Of a stretch of DNA of 64,000 nucleotides, positions 58,798 through 64,000 are shown in pieces. Origin of the DNA: UBA5336 sp038745855 (lineage in GTDB: Bacteria > Pseudomonadota > Alphaproteobacteria > Caulobacterales > Hyphomonadaceae); NCBI GenBank assembly GCA_038745855.1, contig JBCDLC010000004.1, positions 1-64,000 on the forward strand. The letters are read 5' to 3'. The notes under the pieces are model-generated. The model did not search any database, was not told where the DNA came from, and was given only the letters and a program-made list of their open reading frames with translations. How positions within the stretch are numbered: position 1 is the first letter of the stretch; the number at the start of each line of letters is the position of its first letter. The position numbers and the translations under genes are program-made.

Positions 58798-60093
58798 TCA
58801 GCCCACCTTCGCCAAGCGCAGGGCAGCGTCCCGCTCGCGGTCCTCGTCGACGAAGCGGTTGATGAACTGGTTCACGCGCGGCACGATTTCGGTGCGGAAG
58901 CGGGAGCCGTTGAACACGCCATAATGGCCGACGCCGGGCTGGATATAGTCTGTCTTCAAGCTGTCGGGCAGGTTCGAACAGAGGTCTGAAGCGGCCTGCG
59001 TCTGTCCAATCCCGGAAATATCGTCCTTCTCGCCTTCCACGGTCATGAGCGCCACGTCCGTGATCTCGCTGGGCCGCACGAGCCGCCCCCGGTGACGGAA
59101 GATCCCGCGGGCGAGGTGATGCTCCTGGAACACTTTCCGAATGGTCTCGAGATAGAATTCCTCTGTCAGGTCGAGCACCGAAAGGTATTCGTCGTAGAAG
59201 TTGGTATGCTTGTCGATCCCGTCGCCATCGCCTTCGACGAGGTGGTTGAAGAAGTTCCACTGGGCATCCACGTGGCGCGACCAGTTCATGTTCATGAAGC
59301 TCGAAAGCTGCACGAAGCCGGGATAGACGCGGCGGAGCATGCCCGGCCAAGGCGCAGGCACGGTGTAGATCATGTTATCCTCGAACCATTCGAAGGGCCG
59401 TTCCTCGGCCAGAAGGTTCGGCACGGTGGGCGACTGACGGGCATCGATCGGTGACCCCATATAGGTCATGGTCGCCGGACGGTTCGGATCGCCCTCCTCC
59501 GCCATCATCGAGATCGCCGCCAGAACCGGCGGGCCGGGCTGACACACGGCGAGGACGTTTGCGCCCGGGCCGATATGGGTGATCATGGCGCGAATGGTGT
59601 CGATGTAGTCGCTGAGATCGAAACGGCCGAGCCAGATCGGCGCCATTCGGGCATCGGTCCAGTCGGTCATGAACACTTCGTGCGTCGGAAGGAACGCTTC
59701 CACCGTGCCGCGCAGCAGCGTCGCATAGTGGCCCGACAGTGGGGCAACAATCATCAGGCGCGGCTGTGATGGTGCATTCTTCCCGCGGGCCTGTTCAAGC
59801 TGTTCGGCATTGCGCTGGAAGTGGATTAGGCTGCACCATGGCGACGCGGTCGAGACGGTCGGCTGTACGTCCACATCGACGCCATTGATCCGGGTGCGAT
59901 CAAGGTTCCAGTCGGGCTTGCCGTAAAACCGCGTGGCGCTTTCGAAAACGTCGGCCATGGCAATGAGCGACTTGCCGTAGTCTGTCTTGCCCATCGGGTT
60001 CAGCGGATTGTGCAGCGTCACCTTGCTGGCACGCGCAGCAGCCCTCACGGGTGCCATGATTGCGCGGTTCATCTCGACAAGCGAATAGAGCAT
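58798..60093 (-). CDS. phaZ: intracellular polyhydroxyalkanoate depolymerase
   Basis: 431 residues from ATG 60093. It hydrolyses stored PHA granules. The catalytic triad is of the intracellular type: Cys in VLAVCQPGPPVLAA, Asp in TVEGEKDDISG and His in GVGHYGVFNG. The N-terminus MLYSLVEMNRAIMAPVRAAARA is typical. Length is normal. The convergent MDR gene ends 28 bases away. No PHA synthase lies in the window. Confidence 0.94.
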   Translation of the reverse strand: MLYSLVEMNRAIMAPVRAAARASKVTLHNPLNPMGKTDYGKSLIAMADVFESATRFYGKPDWNLDRTRINGVDVDVQPTVSTASPWCSLIHFQRNAEQLEQARGKNAPSQPRLMIVAPLSGHYATLLRGTVEAFLPTHEVFMTDWTDARMAPIWLGRFDLSDYIDTIRAMITHIGPGANVLAVCQPGPPVLAAISMMAEEGDPNRPATMTYMGSPIDARQSPTVPNLLAEERPFEWFEDNMIYTVPAPWPGMLRRVYPGFVQLSSFMNMNWSRHVDAQWNFFNHLVEGDGDGIDKHTNFYDEYLSVLDLTEEFYLETIRKVFQEHHLARGIFRHRGRLVRPSEITDVALMTVEGEKDDISGIGQTQAASDLCSNLPDSLKTDYIQPGVGHYGVFNGSRFRTEIVPRVNQFINRFVDEDRERDAALRLAKVG

Positions 60094-60126
60094 CGGTCTT
60101 GGCCCTCTACAGATTGCCTGGTGCAA

Positions 60127-60268
60127 TCGTATTTGCTGCGCTGCACCATAAGCAAGATCTGCTTAAACAGCAATTGATTCAATCACTACGCCAACAGCGT
60201 TTCACCGCAGAAGCAAAATTTGAGCCGGATGGCCATTCATCTAAAGATGGCATTCAGATGACCGCAAC
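60127..60268. promoter_or_regulatory. AT-rich region upstream of phaZ with TGC-rich inverted repeats
   Basis: The first 60 bases past the phaZ start are TGC-rich and carry AAGCA-AGATC-TGCTT (60150-60164) and GTGCA...TGCAC arms (60121-60125 / 60141-60145). PhaR-type PHA regulators bind TGC-rich palindromes, so this is a candidate binding region. Confidence 0.4.
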
Positions 60269-61909
60269 TCAATTATTACGGGTAGAAATTGGGCGCACCA
60301 CCGCGCGTTGGAAGCGGGATCGGCCGAATTCGCGCTCCAGAGCCTCCTGGTCAGGGGCTGGATACTCTGCCGAGGGCGACGCTCTTATGCCCTCGGCCCC
60401 GAACCAGGCAGCGACGATGTTGGCGCGCTCGGCCGCAAGTTGCCGGTTTTCGGCGCTGTTGCCCTGTGTGGATGCGTGGCCCACCACGTCGACGGCCTGC
60501 ACACCCCATCTTTCCAGGGCCCAGAGCGCGAGGGCCAGTTTAGCCCGTGCCGCCGTGCCCAGCTCCGACTCCGCGGGCTCGAAAACGATCTCGGGAAGCG
60601 GATCCACAGGGGGCACGAGAGTCACCGTCCAATCGGGGTAGTTGACCTGCAGGCCGCTTTCAATTTCCCGGAAAGCCTCGAGGGACATCGTGGGCGTCGG
60701 CGCGGCAACAAACACCGCGCGAAGGGTCTCGGCATCGATATCCTTCGCGATCAGAGGGATCGGCACGGCCGCAGAAATGGCGGCTGCGCTGCCCGGTGCT
60801 GCGGCCATCTGCTCGATCCGTGCAATCCGTTCGCGCAGGGGCTCGGCGAACGACCGCTCGGCGATTTGAAGAAAGGTCTCCCGCTCCAGGGACCGGTCCT
60901 CGTTCACCAGCACCTGGTCGATCGTGACGGCCACCTCCCGGCCATAGCGTTCGGAGAAACTGGCGGCCATGTTGGCATTGACTCCAGGAACCATTTCCGT
61001 GGTCATCACCACCGCATTGACGGAGATCGGGCCGCTCGGCGGGACATTCACACTGAAGTCGGACAGGCGCGCATCACGGTCTTCATAAACACTTAGAAGT
61101 TGGCCACGGATCTGGTTCGAAATCGTTGTTTCCGTTGCGATATTTGTCAGTGCTAGACCAAGCGGAACAGACAGTGCGCCCAGCACGATCAAGATAAGTG
61201 TCGACTGCCAGAGCGTGTGACGCGGGCTGTGCTCCTCCCCGAAACTGTAGACCTTGGAAAGGCCAACGACACAGAACGCGATGGCCAGAAGGTTAGTCAT
61301 GAACAAGAAGAACGAGCCGCTCGCGATCGTCCAATCGCCGATGGCCAGGCCAAAACCGACGACAGCGAGGGGCGGCATCAGGGCGGTGGCGATGGCAACG
61401 CCGACAATCGTCTCGCCCTTGCGATGAATAACGGCATAACCGCCCGCAAGACCTGAGAAAACCGCCACCAAAAGGTCGAACAGGTTGGGCCGGGTCCGCG
61501 CCAGGATTTCAGGCGTTGCTTCTTTCAGCGGCGATAACCAGACAATGAGGAACGAGATGGCCAGCGCCGCCACGATGCCGGCCAGTTGCGCCAGGATCGC
61601 CGTCCGAAGCGATGGCCACTCGATGATCGAGATCGAAAAACCCATCAGCATGATCGGGCCCATCAGGGGCGAGATCAGCATGGCCCCGATGATGACAGCG
61701 GGTGACGAGAGAAGCAGCCCCAGCGTTGCAACGGCGCAACTCATGACCGTCATGAACAGGTAACGCCCGCTCACATGGCCCTCCTCACGCACATGCTCGA
61801 CGACTTCGCCGTGGTCGATTTTGTGGGCGAGCTTTTTCAAGGCATGCCGGATCAGCCGCCTAAGCCTTGAGCGGCGGGGCCGAGCCGGGCTGGATTCTGA
61901 ATAGGGCAT
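60269..61909 (-). CDS. DUF389 membrane protein fused to OmpA-like domain
   Basis: 546 residues from ATG 61909; the longer frame adds 63 unlikely residues. An Arg-rich N-terminus precedes a multi-helix DUF389 (TIGR00341-type) domain, about residues 45-290, including AVIIGAMLISPLMGPIMLMGF. A mixed region of about 170 residues follows, then an OmpA/MotB-type C-terminal domain (about 455-530) with VVGHASTQGNSAENRQLAAER, predicted to bind peptidoglycan. DUF389 function is unknown; an OmpA tail on it is unusual. Confidence 0.88.
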   Translation of the reverse strand: MPYSESSPARPRRSRLRRLIRHALKKLAHKIDHGEVVEHVREEGHVSGRYLFMTVMSCAVATLGLLLSSPAVIIGAMLISPLMGPIMLMGFSISIIEWPSLRTAILAQLAGIVAALAISFLIVWLSPLKEATPEILARTRPNLFDLLVAVFSGLAGGYAVIHRKGETIVGVAIATALMPPLAVVGFGLAIGDWTIASGSFFLFMTNLLAIAFCVVGLSKVYSFGEEHSPRHTLWQSTLILIVLGALSVPLGLALTNIATETTISNQIRGQLLSVYEDRDARLSDFSVNVPPSGPISVNAVVMTTEMVPGVNANMAASFSERYGREVAVTIDQVLVNEDRSLERETFLQIAERSFAEPLRERIARIEQMAAAPGSAAAISAAVPIPLIAKDIDAETLRAVFVAAPTPTMSLEAFREIESGLQVNYPDWTVTLVPPVDPLPEIVFEPAESELGTAARAKLALALWALERWGVQAVDVVGHASTQGNSAENRQLAAERANIVAAWFGAEGIRASPSAEYPAPDQEALEREFGRSRFQRAVVRPISTRNN

Positions 61910-62193
61910 GCGCCGCTTCGGTCCGTTTCTGCTGCGTTTACACCGCACCTGACACCCCAAAACGTAGCGTGGGTCCGGCTGAGAACAATTCATGCGTGAA
62001 ACGGGCCGGTCGCGATCATTTCCGCGCCTGTCGAGACCGATCGGGGGAACTGCCCCCTCCAAAACGCCCGCCATCGCCTCCAAACAGAGTTTATCCAACA
62101 GCGGCCACGAAAAATCCTGAACGTAATCAGAGCGCTATGAAAAAGTGGCCGCCGCCAATCCTCCCCCTTCCCCGCCGTGGTATAGTCACGGCC

Positions 62194-62616
62194 ATGGATC
62201 TTCTGGTGTTCTTCTTTTTATCCGCAGCGGGGCTGTTCTCAGCTTTTGCGGGGCTTCGGTTTGGCCCGCCCGCTCGCGGTTTTCGGGATTCTTGGGCTGT
62301 CCACCGTCTCAGCATTTGCGAGCCGGTGGACAAAAGACACCAGGCACAGGTCCGATCCAGGGGATTTACGACCCCCGACGCGGCAACGGCTCACCCGTGC
62401 GCGCCATCTCCTGACTCGCGACCGGCCTTTACAATGGCCGAACTATTCGCCCGCCGGAGTGAAAGCGCGCGCGCAGCCATCGCTGCCCCCCAACCGACCC
62501 CCGCACGGCCCGGAGCCTTACACACTCCCACACCCGTGCACGCGGCACGCCTACGGCTGGTCCGGACTCTCTCCGGCCACGTCCCAGCAGCGGCCGCACC
62601 CCCATATCCAGCCTGA
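62194..62616 (+). other. doubtful small membrane ORF or frameshifted remnant
   Basis: An ATG at 62194 opens 140 codons whose first 20 form a hydrophobic helix (LLVFFFLSAAGLFSAFAGL). Downstream the frame becomes unlikely in composition, while the neighbouring frame from about 62262 carries another hydrophobic stretch (LAVFGILGLSTVSAF). This could be a two-helix gene broken by an indel, or non-coding sequence. The rest of 61910-62753 shows no gene. Confidence 0.3.
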
Positions 62617-62753
62617 CTTAAAGGGCCGGAGCTCACCAAACCCTGCCGGACGCGCCACTGCGCGGACCGGGCAGACCTGCTGGCGAAAACGCCCGCGGCG
62701 CCTGAGCCTGCCGCTTATCCGCTGAATCGAAACGCGCCAAACGGGGGCCCAAA

Positions 62754-63650
62754 TCAAGCCCGTGGGTGTGCCGCACTGTGCACCGATTGCAGCCTGGCCG
62801 CGTCAACGCCCGTGTAGACCTGCGTCGTTGCAAGGCTCGCATGGCCAAGCAGGGACTGAATGGCCCGCAGATCGGCGCCGTTGGCCAGCAGATGGGTCGC
62901 AAAGGCGTGCCTCAGGGCGTGGGGCGTCGCGGTGTCGGGAAGGCCCAGCCGAAACCGCAGGTCCTCGACAAGCGCCTGAACCGCCCGGGGTCCCAACGGC
63001 CCGCCTCTCACCCCTCGGAAGACCGGGTCGTCCGGCGCGAGACGAAACGGCAGCGCGTCAGCGTAGGCGTCCATGGCTTGCCGCACGGCTGGGATCAGGG
63101 GCACCAGCCGCACTTTCTGACCCTTGCCAAGCACCCGCAGTGTCTCCGGCGCCGGCAACATGCCTACCGTCACGGCCAAGGCCTCCGAAATGCGCAGGCC
63201 TGCACCATAGAGCAGCGAGAGCATCGCGGAGTCCCGCGCCGCGACCCAGGGCAACTCGGTGCGCGCGCCAGCATCGGCAATCATGTCCCGAGCGGCCAAT
63301 TCGGTGACCGGTCGCGGCAAGTGGGCTTTCCGGCGCGGGCCTTCAAGGTATGAGATTTCGGCCGCGTCCACCCCGTGCACCCGGTGCAACCAGGTAAAGA
63401 GTTGCTTGATCGAAGAGAGCACCCGGGCGGCTGACGCATCAGACATCCCCCCATTGCGCCGCTCTGCCAAATAGGCGCGCACGTCGCGGGCCTTCAGCCG
63501 CTCCAGGTGTGCGACCGTGATTTCCTCGCCCTCGTGCCTGGCAAGGAAGCCAAGGAAGAGCGCCAGGTCCGAACCATAGGCGCGGGCGGTATTGTCCGAA
63601 AGCCGGCGCTCAAGCCGAACATGATCGAGGAATTGGGCGAGGATTTGCAT
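62754..63650 (-). CDS. xerC: tyrosine recombinase XerC
   Basis: Resolves chromosome dimers at dif together with XerD. 298 residues. Catalytic residues are visible: Arg in YGAGLRISEAL (about 150), HALRHAFATHLL (HxxR block about 243-250) and the Tyr in HASLATTQVYTGVD near 279. The N-terminal SAM-like core-binding domain spans about 1-95. It is the xer of a housekeeping locus rather than an integrase: no att-like sequences or phage genes flank it. Confidence 0.93.
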   Translation of the reverse strand: MQILAQFLDHVRLERRLSDNTARAYGSDLALFLGFLARHEGEEITVAHLERLKARDVRAYLAERRNGGMSDASAARVLSSIKQLFTWLHRVHGVDAAEISYLEGPRRKAHLPRPVTELAARDMIADAGARTELPWVAARDSAMLSLLYGAGLRISEALAVTVGMLPAPETLRVLGKGQKVRLVPLIPAVRQAMDAYADALPFRLAPDDPVFRGVRGGPLGPRAVQALVEDLRFRLGLPDTATPHALRHAFATHLLANGADLRAIQSLLGHASLATTQVYTGVDAARLQSVHSAAHPRA

Positions 63651-63720
63651 GCCTAGAGTATGCTCGCCCGCGCTTAACGGCCCCTTGCGATGGTCTTCGC
63701 CTTACGGCACTTAGTCGTGC

Positions 63721-64000
63721 ATGAGCGCCGACACTTTCCAACCCACCGAAGCCGGGCCCGAGGATACCGAACTGGTTCGCGATATGCTGGATATGGGCCG
63801 CCGGGCACGTGCAGCATCGAAAGCCATGGCAACACGGGCCAGTGAAGACCGCACCCGCGCCCTCTCGGCCATGGCCAACGCGCTTCGCGCGGGAAGCGGC
63901 GACATCCTCGCTGCCAATGTGCAGGATCTCGAAGGCGCCAAGGCAAAGGGCCTGAGCCCTGCGATGGTCGACCGATTGACCCTCGATGCGGGCCGCCTGG
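63721..64000 (+). CDS. proA: gamma-glutamyl phosphate reductase, 5' part
   Basis: Starts at ATG 63721, divergent from xerC, and runs off the right edge, so only ~93 residues are visible. The MLDMGRRARAASKAMATR and ALRAGSGDILAANVQDLEGA segments match the N-terminal nucleotide-binding domain of ProA, which reduces gamma-glutamyl phosphate in proline synthesis. The call rests on the N-terminus alone. Confidence 0.85.
   Translation, partial: MSADTFQPTEAGPEDTELVRDMLDMGRRARAASKAMATRASEDRTRALSAMANALRAGSGDILAANVQDLEGAKAKGLSPAMVDRLTLDAGRL

Noticed and set aside
62754..63650. XerC as integrase of a mobile element
   Set aside because: Length and position next to proA fit the housekeeping recombinase; no attachment repeats, phage genes or composition break are seen.

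Overview
The window is high-G+C bacterial chromosome, densely packed with genes on both strands. The gene content (UrcA, DUF2125, DUF2244, DUF3426, DUF2141 and DUF3617 family proteins, ftsEX beside plsC, a CYP153-like P450, a PHA depolymerase) points to an alphaproteobacterium, most likely near Hyphomonadaceae/Caulobacterales. This placement is inferred from gene families and order; no rRNA or tRNA gene was seen. About 60 protein genes are supported. No CRISPR array, insertion sequence or prophage was found.

Layout. 1-6.7 kb: an edge-truncated hypothetical, hpt and a DUF3426 zinc-ribbon protein (minus), divergent from ftsE-ftsX-plsC-DUF2125-alkA-like-HNH (plus). 6.7-12.4 kb: a divergent Lrp/LysE pair, a large membrane-tethered winged-helix/TPR regulator divergent from a UrcA-like protein, and a FATP-type acyl-CoA synthetase. 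12.5-20.7 kb: kdsD with an unknown exported protein, gpmA with a deaminase fusion, a GT2 glycosyltransferase, an RTX protein, a LytTR regulator divergent from DUF2141 and carotenoid oxygenase genes. 20.9-28.5 kb: the TCA block sucC-[vapBC-like toxin-antitoxin]-sucD-sucA-sucB. 28.5-33.4 kb: an ABC1/UbiB kinase, a glycosidase-like lipoprotein, an NtrC-type sigma-54 regulator and a VOC protein.

33.6-39.2 kb is the most accessory-looking stretch. An unrecognised four-helix membrane/coiled-coil protein is followed by a membrane-anchored vWA-like protein. These two converge on a GmrSD-like DUF262/DUF1524 HNH protein, which is divergent from recF. I see this as the best candidate for an undescribed system, although no function is proven.

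39.2-51 kb: an M20 peptidase, then a long minus-strand run from nth through a saccharopine-dehydrogenase-like reductase, GNAT, ffh, a low-G+C membrane protein, chorismate mutase, YciI-like and rpsP to an alpha/beta hydrolase and a GT-C membrane protein. The hydrolase is flanked by two related multi-hairpin repeats. 51-64 kb: DUF2244, a second RTX protein, the P450, GNAT, a PNPOx-like flavoprotein, a DAACS symporter, DUF3617, an MDR oxidoreductase, PHA depolymerase, a DUF389-OmpA fusion, xerC and the start of proA.

Together the genes describe an aerobic heterotroph with a full 2-oxoglutarate dehydrogenase/succinyl-CoA branch, fatty acid and alkane-type oxidation, PHA storage turnover and LPS/KDO synthesis. 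Many starts were moved inward from the longest open frame on ribosome-binding-site and family-length grounds.
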